Source: JABCZH01 sp963803775
Lineage (GTDB): Bacteria; Acidobacteriota; Terriglobia; Terriglobales; Acidobacteriaceae
Assembly (NCBI GenBank): GCA_963803775.1
Contig: CAWDNS010000007.1
Location: 1,302,001-1,366,000, forward strand
DNA length: 64,000 bases
Direction: 5' to 3'
Below, piece by piece: positions 8,863-18,190 of this stretch. Every line of letters begins with the position of its first letter. The stretch's first letter is position 1. The position numbers and the translations under genes were made by a program. The notes beneath the pieces were generated by a model. It was not told where the DNA came from. It was given only the letters and a program-made list of their open reading frames with translations, and ran no database searches.

Positions 8863-10464
8863 ATGTCACAGCCCCGAATGCATCTTATGCCGTTGCTCTG
8901 CTCCATTTTGCTTTCATTTGTGGCTGTAATGCCCGCAGCCGCTGAGAACGTTGCCAGGGGACCTGCCCTCGTTTTGGAAGACCATCACGACAGTTCGCCA
9001 CGATTGAGCGAGATGATCCGCGGCGGGTCTGGCGTAGCCAACTTCGCCCGCTCCGAAGAGGCTCCGGGTGAGGAAGCGCGTAGACCTATGCCTGCCAGTA
9101 ATTTTCCGGATCCGGTTGTACAAAGCTCGGCTAAGGGCCCGCTTTCGACAGTGGCCGGCGTCAACGTTGCGGGCCTTGGTGAAGGCGACTATGGCTTTAA
9201 CGACATCAGTGCGGCGCCCGACCCGACGGGCGCGGCGGGCAAGACGCAATACGTGCAGGTGGTCAATTCGTCGCTCGCGGTGTTTGACAAGACCGGCAAG
9301 CTCCTGATGGGCCCGGTTGGCATCAACTCGATCTGGCAGAAATTTGGCGGAGCCTGCGAGAAAACCCTGATCGCCGACCCGGTCGCACAGTACGACAAGA
9401 TAGCAGACCGCTGGGTAATCGTCGGTCAGGCAGAGCGCTTGCCTTCGGGTGAGGCATTTGGTTACGTCTGTGTTGGGGTCTCTCAGACCTCCGATGCCAC
9501 GGGTGCGTACAACCGATATGCAATGAAGTTTGACGCCATCGATTATCAAAAACTTGGAGTTTGGCCGGATGCGTACTATCTGGGGATGAACGGCCTGTTC
9601 AATGCGTCGGCAATCTCGTGTGCTCTTGACCGCAGCGCCATGCTGCAGGGTGAGAAGGCATCAGCCGTTTGCTTTACCGTGCAGGGTCTGCACACTTTGC
9701 TGCCAGCCGACCTCGACGGACGCACGTTGCCACCAGCGGGCGCTCCTGATTATTTTTTGGGAGGTATCAATTCCGTACCCAATGCGATTCAGCTTTTCAA
9801 ATTCCACGCGGATTTTAAGAATCCGAAAAACTCGAGTTTCAGCGGACCGGCGGAAATCCCGGTTGCCGCCTATGAGCCCGCCTGTCCGGCAAGCGGTTAC
9901 TATCGGGCCTGCGTCCCGCAAAAGGGAAACCAGGTCACGCTCGAGACTCTAAGCGATCGGCTGATGTACCGGGCGGCGTACCGCAACTTCTCAGACCACG
10001 AAGCCATTGTAGTTACGCACTCGGTGGATGCCGCAACGACCTCAGGGACGGGAACGGTGGGCGTGCGCTGGTACGAGTTGCGTGCTGCTGAAGACGGGAA
10101 CTTCGCGGTATTCCAGCAGGGAACTTACGCGCCAGACACAAACTTCCGTTGGATGGGCAGCTCGGCGATGGATAGTGTGGGTGATATCGCCTTGGGCTAT
10201 GGAATCTCCAGCCGCACCATGTATCCTTCTATTGGATATACCGGGCGGGTTCCGACTGATCCCTTGGGAACTATGGAAGGCGAGCGGATCATCCTGAACG
10301 GGAGGAATTCAACGACAGACACGATGTGGGGCGACTATGACAGCATTTCGGTCGATCCCAGCGACGATTGCACGTTTTGGTATACCAACCAATACTACAA
10401 AACCGGACAACAGACGAACTGGAGTACGCGTATTGCGTCGTTCAAGTTTGCTGGTTGCCGCTAG
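8863..10464 (+). CDS. Secreted protein of unknown function
   Basis: 533 aa; AGGGAGG site 8 bases before ATG and a signal peptide (LMPLLCSILLSFVAVMPAAA). The mature part contains DPTGAAGKTQYVQVVNSSLAVFD, QYDKIADRWVIVGQ, VWPDAYYLGMN, RLMYRAAYRNF and FRWMGSSAMDSVGDIALGYG-type segments. I have seen this arrangement in large hypothetical exported proteins of Acidobacteria and other soil bacteria; no catalytic motif is recognised. The repeated 'D.t.drwv' style strands suggest a beta-propeller (inference). Several cysteines (in SCALDRS, ACPASGYYRACVP, DDCTFW) could form disulfides after export. The gene ends 43 bases before the sialidase-like gene on the same strand. Confidence 0.8.
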   Translation: MSQPRMHLMPLLCSILLSFVAVMPAAAENVARGPALVLEDHHDSSPRLSEMIRGGSGVANFARSEEAPGEEARRPMPASNFPDPVVQSSAKGPLSTVAGVNVAGLGEGDYGFNDISAAPDPTGAAGKTQYVQVVNSSLAVFDKTGKLLMGPVGINSIWQKFGGACEKTLIADPVAQYDKIADRWVIVGQAERLPSGEAFGYVCVGVSQTSDATGAYNRYAMKFDAIDYQKLGVWPDAYYLGMNGLFNASAISCALDRSAMLQGEKASAVCFTVQGLHTLLPADLDGRTLPPAGAPDYFLGGINSVPNAIQLFKFHADFKNPKNSSFSGPAEIPVAAYEPACPASGYYRACVPQKGNQVTLETLSDRLMYRAAYRNFSDHEAIVVTHSVDAATTSGTGTVGVRWYELRAAEDGNFAVFQQGTYAPDTNFRWMGSSAMDSVGDIALGYGISSRTMYPSIGYTGRVPTDPLGTMEGERIILNGRNSTTDTMWGDYDSISVDPSDDCTFWYTNQYYKTGQQTNWSTRIASFKFAGCR

Positions 10465-10507
10465 TGCAAGCAGAACAAGATTGCAAAACTTTAGCCTGGA
10501 GGAATCC

Positions 10508-11956
10508 TTGAAACTTTTTCGCGTGCTCGCCTGCCTGGTCTCTCTCGTTTTATTACTTCAAGTGGTAGCCCTGTTGAATGCGCAAACCCTGCCGAAAAGC
10601 CCGGTCTCGGGCGGTGTGCTGGCGGCCCGAGCGTACCGGGCTGGATTGTTGCATCCGGCGGAAACAAACCGTCTCCTTTCGAGCGGCAAGAATCTGACGT
10701 GCAGCCCCACACCTTGTGCGCTCCCCAACGTGCAGGCATCCGGGGGCGGACAGCCGGTGAACGAAGATCCTATTGCTACAAATCTGAAGAACCCCAAACA
10801 GCTGCTTACGGGAGGCAACGATTACAACTGCTCGAATATCCAGGGCTTTTATTCCAGCGCGGACGGTGGTTCTACCTGGACGCGAACCTGTTCCCCCGGG
10901 AGCGGTGGTGATGGGGATCCGATCGTCGGATACGATCTGAAGAATGTTGCCTATGCCGGTGGCATCCAAAACTCCGACGTGGTTCTCTCGTCTTCTACCA
11001 ATAATGGCCAGACTTGGGGAACGCCGGTCGTCGTTAGCACCCCGCTGCTGGGCTCTCTAGCTGATAAACCATGGCTGGAGATCGACACGAACCCGAAGAG
11101 TCCCTTCGTCAATTCCCTGTATGTGTCGATCACGCAGTTCGACGGTGCCAGCGACAGTGAGATCTCGGTTTCCCATTCGAACGACGGAGGCAAAACCTGG
11201 ACGACGAAAGTGGTGGACACGAAGCAGATCTATCCCACCAGCGTGGATCAGTTCAGTGACCTGGCCGTCGGCGCCGATGGGACGGTCTATGTCAGTTGGC
11301 AGCGCTGTGCAGCCAATGGCCCGGCAGGCGATTGCGGTGGAACCGTAGCCAAGATGCTGCTCTCGAAATCCACCGACGGCGGTAACACCTGGAGCGCTCC
11401 CGTCACTATTGCCAGCCCATCCTTGGTTCCCGATTCCTGCGGCTGCGGATTCTATGGCTCTCTGCCCAATACCGACGAACGTGTCAGCAACATCGCCAGC
11501 AATGCAGTGTTTGGCAGCGGTTCCACCGCCAAAGTTTATGTCTCGTTCTACAACTGGAGCGGTTCGCAGATGCAAGTATTTGTGGCCGCTTCGACGGACG
11601 GTGGTAATACTTTTGGAAAGCCGGTAAGAGTTAGCAACTCGAACAAAGGTGACGAATTCTTTCAATGGATTAACCTGGCAGAGAATGGCGCCATTGGCGT
11701 GACCTGGCTAGATCGTCGTAATGATCCTTCTAACCTTGAATACCAGCCCTTTGCTGCCGTTTCCACCAACGGGGGCGCGACTTTCAAGAGCGGTGCCCTT
11801 TCAAGCACCATGTCCAATCCGCTGAATGATGGCTTTGGCGGTGGCTTCATGGGAGATTACCGATGCCATGTGTTCAATGGGCGTACGATGTTCGCGGCTT
11901 GGATGGACATGCGAACCGACGTTTCCCAGGACGAGGTGGGCGGAGCTCAATTCTGA
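10508..11956 (+). CDS. Secreted sialidase-like (BNR/Asp-box) protein
   Basis: I choose the TTG at 10508: GGAGG lies 5 bases upstream and translation begins with a good signal peptide (KLFRVLACLVSLVLLLQVV..LNAQ). The 482-aa product carries several Asp-box-like repeats S.DGG.TW: SADGGSTWTRT, SNDGGKTWTTK, STDGGNTWSAP, STDGGNTFGKP, STNGGATFKSG. These blades are typical of the sialidase/BNR propeller superfamily (family knowledge). The FIRP arginine motif of true neuraminidases is not seen, so glycosidase activity is doubtful. It is the last gene of the run of exported proteins that starts at 4.6 kb. Confidence 0.85.
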   Translation: MKLFRVLACLVSLVLLLQVVALLNAQTLPKSPVSGGVLAARAYRAGLLHPAETNRLLSSGKNLTCSPTPCALPNVQASGGGQPVNEDPIATNLKNPKQLLTGGNDYNCSNIQGFYSSADGGSTWTRTCSPGSGGDGDPIVGYDLKNVAYAGGIQNSDVVLSSSTNNGQTWGTPVVVSTPLLGSLADKPWLEIDTNPKSPFVNSLYVSITQFDGASDSEISVSHSNDGGKTWTTKVVDTKQIYPTSVDQFSDLAVGADGTVYVSWQRCAANGPAGDCGGTVAKMLLSKSTDGGNTWSAPVTIASPSLVPDSCGCGFYGSLPNTDERVSNIASNAVFGSGSTAKVYVSFYNWSGSQMQVFVAASTDGGNTFGKPVRVSNSNKGDEFFQWINLAENGAIGVTWLDRRNDPSNLEYQPFAAVSTNGGATFKSGALSSTMSNPLNDGFGGGFMGDYRCHVFNGRTMFAAWMDMRTDVSQDEVGGAQF

Positions 11957-12194
11957 TCCTCCGATCTGGACTGATGATCTGTGGCTGAGCTGCCTCCGAA
12001 TCCCCGTCGGGGGCAGTTCGCTTTTGACCGCGCGATCACAGGCGCGATGCGCGCACCTTGATACTTTCCGCCACCCGCGAACGTTTCGATTCGCGGTGCG
12101 ATCACTCCCGGTCGTCGGCAAAATCGGAAACTATTCGAGGCGCCATCCTGACTGCCTCCTCAATTTGGCGCAAATGATTGGAATTGCCAAAAAC

Positions 12195-12288
<94 letters not shown>

Positions 12289-12371
12289 TGGTAATGTTTT
12301 CAACAAGTTACTAAAGTGCTAGTGCCTCACTGGTGCCTATGGCTCTATAATGGGTTTGCGAGGTCCCACCG

Positions 12372-13517
12372 ATGAGCACACGTAAGAAGCATCGCACTGA
12401 CGGACAAATCTTGTTGAAGAGCGGCACGTTCTACATACGATACCACGACGGCATCAAGCGAGTCGCGAAAAAGCTGACTCACCCGGATGGCTCTCCAGTG
12501 CGGCGCGACGACCGGCGCTTCAAGACTTCCACCTCGAAGGCGGTGAACCTGATCGCCGACGAGTTCATGCTCACGGTGAAGAAGACACCTCGCAGCAATT
12601 CTTACGATCTCGCGGTCGCCGATTTTTGGGACACAGAGTTCTTGCCGTGGGCGAAGGATGTGAAGAAGATGCGTCCGAGCACGATCTACGGATACGAAAA
12701 AGTTTGGTCGCTCTACCTGAAGGCACACTTCAAGGACATCACGCTCCGCGACTACCGCGTCGTCGATGGCTCGGAACTGCTGACTCAGCTCGCGAGCAAA
12801 GAAAGAAACCCACTCGGCACCAACACCCTTCAGCATGTGAGGGGATTGGCCCGTCACATTTTTGCGTATGCAGTCTCGCTCGGCAAGCTGGAGCGCAATG
12901 TCTGGAAGGAAGTGATCTGCCACGCGAAGATCAAGGACAGCGAGCCGACTGTCGCTTACACCCTGGAAGAGGCGAAGGCGATCCGCGCGGCGCTCGCATC
13001 GCGGCTCGATGCACAGTGTGTTTTCGACTTCTGCTTTTGCCTCGGACTAAGGCCGTCAGAGGTATCGGCGCTCTGTTGGCAACACATCTCCGGCGACCAG
13101 GTGACCGTTCAGCAAGCGGCGGTCCGTGGGGATGTCAACGAGACGAAGACCGGGAAGGTCATCACTCACCGGCTGATCGAACCGCTGAAGTCAGAGCTTG
13201 CGGCCTGGAAGAAGCAATGCGGCGCGCCGGACGCCGGTTACATCTTACCATCGTCGAAGGGTGGACCGACGAACATCGAGAGCCTGGTCCCGCACGCTAT
13301 CAAACCACTGTTGAAGGCCGCTGGGATTGCCTGGAGCGGCCTATACGCGGCTCGGAGAGGTCACGACACCATCGTCACCCGGCTGAAGGGTATCGACGCC
13401 GCACGTCAACGGCTGGGGCATTCCACAGCGGCGACAACGCAAAAGCACTACGCTTTGCCGGATCAGGTGCTCGGTGATGCTGGTCTCGCGGCCTTGGAAG
13501 AGGCGATCAAAAAATAG
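12372..13517 (+). CDS. Tyrosine-type site-specific recombinase (integrase)
   Basis: 381 aa phage-type integrase. N-terminal ~190 residues form an arm/core-binding region (YDLAVADFWDTEFLPWAKDV onward, SAM-like). The catalytic half shows box I (CFCLGLRPSEVSALCW, Arg) and box II (LYAARRGHDTIVTRL then RLGHSTAATTQKHYA) with Arg, His and the nucleophilic Tyr. The usual first His of the HxxR box is replaced by Tyr (LYAARR), a variant I recall from soil-bacterial integrases. It starts 83 bases from the 5' end of tRNA-Ser. No excisionase or cargo genes accompany it, so this is likely a decayed or minimal element. GTGCCT-type motifs flank it on both sides. Confidence 0.9.
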   Translation: MSTRKKHRTDGQILLKSGTFYIRYHDGIKRVAKKLTHPDGSPVRRDDRRFKTSTSKAVNLIADEFMLTVKKTPRSNSYDLAVADFWDTEFLPWAKDVKKMRPSTIYGYEKVWSLYLKAHFKDITLRDYRVVDGSELLTQLASKERNPLGTNTLQHVRGLARHIFAYAVSLGKLERNVWKEVICHAKIKDSEPTVAYTLEEAKAIRAALASRLDAQCVFDFCFCLGLRPSEVSALCWQHISGDQVTVQQAAVRGDVNETKTGKVITHRLIEPLKSELAAWKKQCGAPDAGYILPSSKGGPTNIESLVPHAIKPLLKAAGIAWSGLYAARRGHDTIVTRLKGIDAARQRLGHSTAATTQKHYALPDQVLGDAGLAALEEAIKK

Positions 13518-13918
13518 TAGTTATAGGCCGGTTCCTGAAAGTGGAACCCGTACAGTCGATCTCGACGGCGGGTGGGACCCCATCGACGCTCACAAAAGAG
13601 ACCGGGTGGGGTGTCGAGGCGGGGGATCGTGACGTTAGGTCAGCGCGATCAGGCGTTCGTGGCTCGCACTAAGTGATTGATAACACAGTATGACACCAGG
13701 ACAACCAGGCACTAAGTCAGGCACCAACCATTCTAACTAGCTTATTCATCAATCACTTACAACGATAAAGCGGTTACTCTAACCGCTACACCAGGACAAA
13801 TCCTCAGCTCCTAATCAATTAGTTGCACGACCGTTTCACGACCCTTCGCGCGCCCGCCGACGCACAAGATAACGCTCCACGACCTGAGATTACAGATTCG
13901 AGTCTTTTCCGTCCTCTT

Positions 13919-13950
13919 GTAATCTCGTAATCTTGTATTCTCGTATTCTC
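13919..13950 (+). repeat. Four tandem 8-bp repeats
   Basis: GTAATCTC, GTAATCTT, GTATTCTC, GTATTCTC follow each other without spacing. Units differ at two positions. Direct octamers next to an AT-rich stretch recall iterons or integrase arm sites, but no replication protein is encoded nearby. Confidence 0.7.
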
Positions 13951-14035
13951 ACTTTTCCCGCCTGTAAGTCATTGATAATAATAATAATACGATACAGTGT
14001 GTCATTTCTCTGTGAGTGAGATTACGAGAATACAA
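13933..14035. repeat. 20-bp inverted repeat with AT-rich loop
   Basis: Bases 13933-13952 are the reverse complement of 14016-14035 except at one position (core TTGTATTCTCGTA). The 63-base loop includes GATAATAATAATAATACGATA. It can form a long hairpin or cruciform that also takes in two of the octamer units. Confidence 0.7.
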
Positions 14036-14339
14036 CTGTCACTCAGAAATTGCCGGTTTCCAGGTCTCGCCGCTCGTGGTTTCGCTTTTTCTTCCTGGAG
14101 TATAGAAACCCGAGGAGCACCTGTCCCCATGCCTGAAACTTTCAATTGAGAAAAGATTCCCCGCATAGCCCCTCTCCGTGTACCTGAGAATTTCAATAGA
14201 AAGTCGGTGAGCACCTCCGGGTGTAGCTCATCCGCTGTGCCGAGTTCCACACGATCGGCCCTTGAATGCACAATTACTCCGCACTAACATGGAGTATCCA
14301 CAATCGAGAGCCCATTCCCGGTTGAGACGGACAGTGACC

Positions 14340-14684
14340 ATGCCTGACCACGACCGCCGCGATTCTCCCCGTTTCAAGGTTCGTGTCCCTGTCGAAATCG
14401 AGGTCGAAGGAGGCCCCGCGCCCATCCGAGGCGCCACCGCCGACCTGAGCGCTGGCGGTTGTTACATTGAGACCATGTTCCCGTTCCCGATAGGCGCAAC
14501 CCTTGATCTGAAGCTGCAGTTGGAGAATACCTTGCTCGTCGCCGCCACCGTGGTCACCCACGATCCCCAGGTCGGAAACGGAATCCGGTTCGACAAAATG
14601 CTGCCTGAAGATCGAGAAGAACTGGAAAAATTTCTGGAAGCGCAGGCGCAATCCGGGGAGCCGAAACAAACTGGTGCCGGCTAA
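14340..14684 (+). CDS. PilZ domain protein
   Basis: Small single-domain protein (114 aa from this ATG). It has the two PilZ signatures for cyclic-di-GMP: the RRDSPR arginine motif at residues 5-10 and DLSAGG (D/NxSxxG) at about 40-45. Between and after are the barrel strands (VRVPVEIEVEG, GATLDLKLQLE, VTHDPQVGNGIRFDKM). It therefore likely binds c-di-GMP and acts as an adaptor (family knowledge). Alternative in-frame ATGs exist at 14262 and 14289; none has a strong ribosome site. It faces the DUF4340 gene tail to tail, two bases apart. Confidence 0.88.
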   Translation: MPDHDRRDSPRFKVRVPVEIEVEGGPAPIRGATADLSAGGCYIETMFPFPIGATLDLKLQLENTLLVAATVVTHDPQVGNGIRFDKMLPEDREELEKFLEAQAQSGEPKQTGAG

Positions 14685-14685
14685 C

Positions 14686-16014
14686 TCACTTGCTGGGCGG
14701 GACAGCCACAATCTTCATCTCTTCAGCAGCTTTTTCCAAAGCAGTCACTGCCTGAGCATCCACTTCGTACAGCGACGCCTCGTCTTCCCGTCTCGCGATA
14801 TACCCAGCGTCCTTCCGCGCAACCTGCACTTTTTCGACTTTCTTACCGTCGTTGGACGTTACCGTCAACTCGATCGCAGGCGTGGTGAATCCAGAATCCA
14901 CAAACTTGCTGGCGGATAGGTCGCGGATCTTGTCCACCACCGATTGCGCGCTCTCAACATCCAATTTCTTCCCGCTGCCGTTCCACCAATCGTCTCCGCC
15001 ATGAGTCAGAAAATAACTCTTCGCTCCATCGTGAATCTCGATTTTGTTGGGTTCACTGAATCCCAAATCGAACAGCTTCTTGTTCCGAAAATCCTCTAGA
15101 CCCTTGTCCAGCCCTTTGCCGACTGTGCCCGCAACCTTGTACACGCCCTCTACCGCGCTCGACTTGGCGTAGTAGTCATCCTTGTTCTTGCGCACTTGCA
15201 GCTCTTGTGTTCCCGACTCCGCCGTCACTCTTGCCGTAGCCACCGGAGCTGCCGACGCAAACGCCGACGCGATCTTCTTCGCGTCCTGCTCAGCGCCGCT
15301 CAGATCCATTCGGGCCTCGGTCAGGCTGCGCACCAATTCTTCCACCTGTGGACCGTCCGCCCGCAACGGTTTCGGCTTCACGATCTGCCACCCGTCCTTA
15401 TTCCGCCCGAATTCAATGTCCTCTTTCTTGGCAATCAACTCCACTTTGCTGATCTTGTCCGCATCCACCGTCAGCAGCCGCTTGTCCCGCAGATCATTTA
15501 CGCTCTTATCGATGTTGCCCTTGTTATAGCTGGCAATAATAAAGATCCGAGGATCCCCCTCCAGCTTCGCGTAAACCGCACTCCCCGCCGGCGTCTGGTC
15601 GCCCAGCAGCAGCTCATGCGTCTTGTTGTTCTTTTCCGTAATCGTTGCCACCAGCGCTGGATCGCTCAGGCCATACTGTCCCAGATCGCCGGCTTTTTCT
15701 TCCACCAGCCGCTCCGAAGTGAGCGTGGACAAGCTGGAAAGCATCGGAGAAACTGTGCTTTGCTCCACGCCCAGCGGCTCAGGGGAAGTGATCTGCCATT
15801 TTCCCGATCCGTCTTTCGCCAGCACCAGCTCATCCGCGCCCTTCTTCTTGAGATCGATCTTCGAAATATCTTCTTGCTTAAGCGTAAGGATCTTCGGCGG
15901 AGCATCAGCCGACGCCTCCGCCGTCCCCGCCGGTTTCTGCCGATTCGACCAATACAGCGCACCTGTCAAACCCGCCAGAACCAAAATCGCAACCAATAGC
16001 CCACGTAGTTTCAT
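14686..16014 (-). CDS. DUF4340 protein of a Gld-type ABC export operon
   Basis: 442 aa. One N-terminal membrane helix (LRGLLVAILVLAGLTGALYW) anchors a long periplasmic region with three or four repeats of a beta-rich module (DISKIDLKKKGADELVLAK.GKWQI; QYGLSDPALVATIT; KVELIAKKEDIEFGRNKDGWQI; KIEIHDGAKSYFLTHGGDDWW). This matches DUF4340, a family that usually follows ABC-2 permease and GldG genes (established association). It is the last gene of the operon at 19.2-14.7 kb. The role is probably to build the extracytoplasmic part of the exporter, but it is unproved. Confidence 0.88.
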   Translation of the reverse strand: MKLRGLLVAILVLAGLTGALYWSNRQKPAGTAEASADAPPKILTLKQEDISKIDLKKKGADELVLAKDGSGKWQITSPEPLGVEQSTVSPMLSSLSTLTSERLVEEKAGDLGQYGLSDPALVATITEKNNKTHELLLGDQTPAGSAVYAKLEGDPRIFIIASYNKGNIDKSVNDLRDKRLLTVDADKISKVELIAKKEDIEFGRNKDGWQIVKPKPLRADGPQVEELVRSLTEARMDLSGAEQDAKKIASAFASAAPVATARVTAESGTQELQVRKNKDDYYAKSSAVEGVYKVAGTVGKGLDKGLEDFRNKKLFDLGFSEPNKIEIHDGAKSYFLTHGGDDWWNGSGKKLDVESAQSVVDKIRDLSASKFVDSGFTTPAIELTVTSNDGKKVEKVQVARKDAGYIARREDEASLYEVDAQAVTALEKAAEEMKIVAVPPSK

Positions 16015-16045
16015 CTGTCTTCACGCCCGCCGAGCCGTCGGAAAA

Positions 16046-17422
16046 TTATCTCCTCTTCCACCAAACCGAAACTCCCATCACAACCACCAGCAGCGGCAAC
16101 AGAAACTGGCTCGTAATCCTCACCCAGTTCAATTGCGACTGCGTCATGGTGATGCGGCGATCTTCCTGCTCCTTGGGACGAATCGAAATCAAATCTTCAT
16201 CCGACGAAAGCCAGTCCACGGCATTCAACGCCAGGTCGCTGTTGCCATTGAAGCTAATAAACGAATTCGCCGCCCACGACGAACTTCCCACCACCACAAA
16301 CCGCCCTTGGGAATCTGTTTCCCAGTGTTGTAAGTAGCCGCTGCCGCCATCGTCAGCGGCCCTTTCTTGTTTTTCGGATCATTCGGATCCACCGCCGGCG
16401 AACTTAGGTTGCTCGTTGCCAGACTGGTATCCGACGAATCAAACAACTTCTGCACCGAAGTCTTGTCTCCATTCTTGATCTCCAAAGACCGCGTGAGCGG
16501 AAACCCGGTCGCCGTCCCCTTCATGCCTTCGACGATCGCATGGGAAGCGTAATTTCTCACCAGCGCCACTTGCGGCCCTACTCCCAGCAACTGCCCAATC
16601 GGATTGAGATCGAGAATCAAATCTTTCTCCGCAGTCACTCCCCAACTTTGCAGCAGACTCGTGAACGCATCGTTGTCAGCCGTCATCGAGCGGCCAATTT
16701 TCAGCGGCGGATCCAGCATCAACAAAGCCCGCCCGCCGTCCTCCACATACTTCTTGATCGCATCCACTTCCGGCTGCTGATAATCGCGAGTCGGTCCGCC
16801 TACTACTATCACTGTGCAGTCGCTCGGCACTTCCGCCTTCTGCAGCAGATCAACCGGCTTCGCAACATAATTGTCTTTGCCCAGTAGATCCTTAAATTTC
16901 GAATATCCGCTACGTTCGGAATCATCGATCTGATGCTCGCCGCTGCCCGCCACAAAACACACCGTGCGGGTCGTATGCTTCAAGGTCGCGGATGATCGCC
17001 CCAGTGATGCCCTCTTCGGTGAAGCTTTTGGCTTCTTCTTTGTTGGTTCCAATCCGGACGATCACGGTTCCATAGTTCGTGACTCCCGCCTCGCGTGTTT
17101 CCTGGGGCTTCTTGTCCGGATCCACATAATCCACGTGAATCTTGGGAGAAAGATTCGAATACTCTGTCAAAAGATCCTTGGCGCGCTGGAATCGCGTCGT
17201 GTCATCGAAGTAGGTGAGCGTGGCGTCCTGCTTCAGTCCCTTTACGATCTTCGAGGTTTGCTCGGACAGACTATAACGCTTGTTCGCCGTTGCATCGTAG
17301 GACTTGTTATACCGGTTGGCCAGAAAATTCGCGATCACCACCGCAGTCAGCACCACCACCACATATACTGTGGCGTAGGCGACGTATCGGGTTTGTCTCG
17401 CTTTCAGCAGCTCTGTGTTCAC
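16046..17422 (-). pseudogene. GldG-like ABC exporter auxiliary protein, two frameshifts
   Basis: Three overlapping pieces together give one ~455-aa protein. It starts at a GTG directly after the permease stop (TGA-GTG), with an N-terminal membrane helix (AYATVYVVVVLTAVVIANF), then YSLSEQTSKIVKGL and VDYVDPDKKP, all typical of the ABC-2 auxiliary/GldG family. The frame breaks near 16978-16983 (one extra base; the joined reading is IIRDLKHTTRTVCFVAG) and again near 16297-16305 (one missing base; joined reading KGRFVVVGSSSWAANSF). The middle has FVAGSGEHQIDD and GGPTRDYQQPEV; the end has DWLSSDEDLISIRPKEQEDRR and a C-terminal helix. Two independent one-base breaks in an otherwise intact operon point to sequence error or very recent decay. 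Confidence 0.8.
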
Positions 17423-18190
17423 TCACGACCTCCAGCGCAGAGATTCCATGGACCGCGCAGTGAAAAACAGCCCCAGGAAAATCAGCGTCAAATAAAAGAC
17501 CACGTCCTTAGTGTCGATCACGCCTTTCGCGAACGATTCAAAGTGCGTGACGATAGACGCATAGGAAAGTACCTGCGCCCACACACTCGTCTCGTAACTC
17601 CCGGTCCACGACAGCAACCAGAGCATCAGGCACAACCCGAACGTCCCCGCCGCTGCGATGATCTGGTTCTTGGTCGTTGTCGAAATAAATGTCCCCAGTG
17701 CCAGCAACGCGGCCGCCTGCAGAAGCAAGCCCAAATAGCAGATCAATACTGGCTTCCAATCGGGATTGCCGTACTTGAACAGGAACAAAAGGTTCAAAGC
17801 TGTAAGCAGCAACATACTGGCATACAGGGTCACTGCAGCCAGCCACTTTCCTAAGATTACTTCCATATCACGGATGGGCGAAGTCGTGAGCAGTTCGATG
17901 GTTCCGCTACGCTTTTCCTCGGCGAACAAGCGCATGGTAATCATAGGGACAAAAAACATCCCAATCACGGCGATGTTCGAAAGTAGTGGCCGGATGACCT
18001 CTTCGTTGATGTTCATCGGCATCGGCTGGCCTCGCATCTGCGACTCCATCCCGTACACCACGAACGCGGCCAGCATGTTCCAGAACATCAATCCGAAAAT
18101 CAGCGCAAACATGGTCAACAGCAGATACGCAATCGGCGAAACAAAATAGCTATGCAGCTCTTTTTGCCAGATGATCCAGACATTCCGCAT
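17423..18190 (-). CDS. ABC-2 type permease, GldF-like
   Basis: 255 aa with six predicted membrane spans. The N-terminal IIWQKELHSYFVSPIAYLLL and the ITMRLFAEEKRSGTIELLTTSPI segment are signatures of GldF/NosY-type ABC-2 permeases. The start codon directly abuts the ATPase stop (TAA-ATG at 18193-18188), which implies translational coupling. It would form the membrane channel with the ATPase encoded upstream; the substrate is unknown. In Bacteroidetes the relatives serve gliding, but in Acidobacteria the operon is found without the gliding machinery (family knowledge). Confidence 0.92.
   Translation of the reverse strand: MRNVWIIWQKELHSYFVSPIAYLLLTMFALIFGLMFWNMLAAFVVYGMESQMRGQPMPMNINEEVIRPLLSNIAVIGMFFVPMITMRLFAEEKRSGTIELLTTSPIRDMEVILGKWLAAVTLYASMLLLTALNLLFLFKYGNPDWKPVLICYLGLLLQAAALLALGTFISTTTKNQIIAAAGTFGLCLMLWLLSWTGSYETSVWAQVLSYASIVTHFESFAKGVIDTKDVVFYLTLIFLGLFFTARSMESLRWRS

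Larger units (their letters stand above)
13518..14339. other. Non-coding region behind the integrase with tandem and inverted repeats
   Basis: About 820 bases without a convincing gene. It holds AGGCACT and AGGCACCA motifs (13707-13726), a 10-bp inverted repeat (AAGTGATTGA 13671-13680, TCAATCACTT 13750-13759), four tandem octamers, an (AAT)n run near 13976-13988 and a long hairpin. It is AT-richer than the surroundings. Could be attachment or replication DNA of an integrated element (inference). Confidence 0.55.

Noticed and set aside
12626..13477. 283-aa open frame within the integrase gene
   Set aside because: Same strand, shifted frame, Arg/Gly-rich composition; the integrase motifs are in the other frame.
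13765..13800. tRNA-like fragment (minus strand TCCTGGTGTAGCGGTTAG)
   Set aside because: Resembles a D-arm region but no anticodon arm, T-arm or acceptor pairing can be completed; perhaps a decayed tRNA piece or chance.
15196..17854. Long plus-strand frames opposite the DUF4340/GldG/permease genes
   Set aside because: Antisense to clearly coding genes and rich in Arg, His and Gln with no domain.
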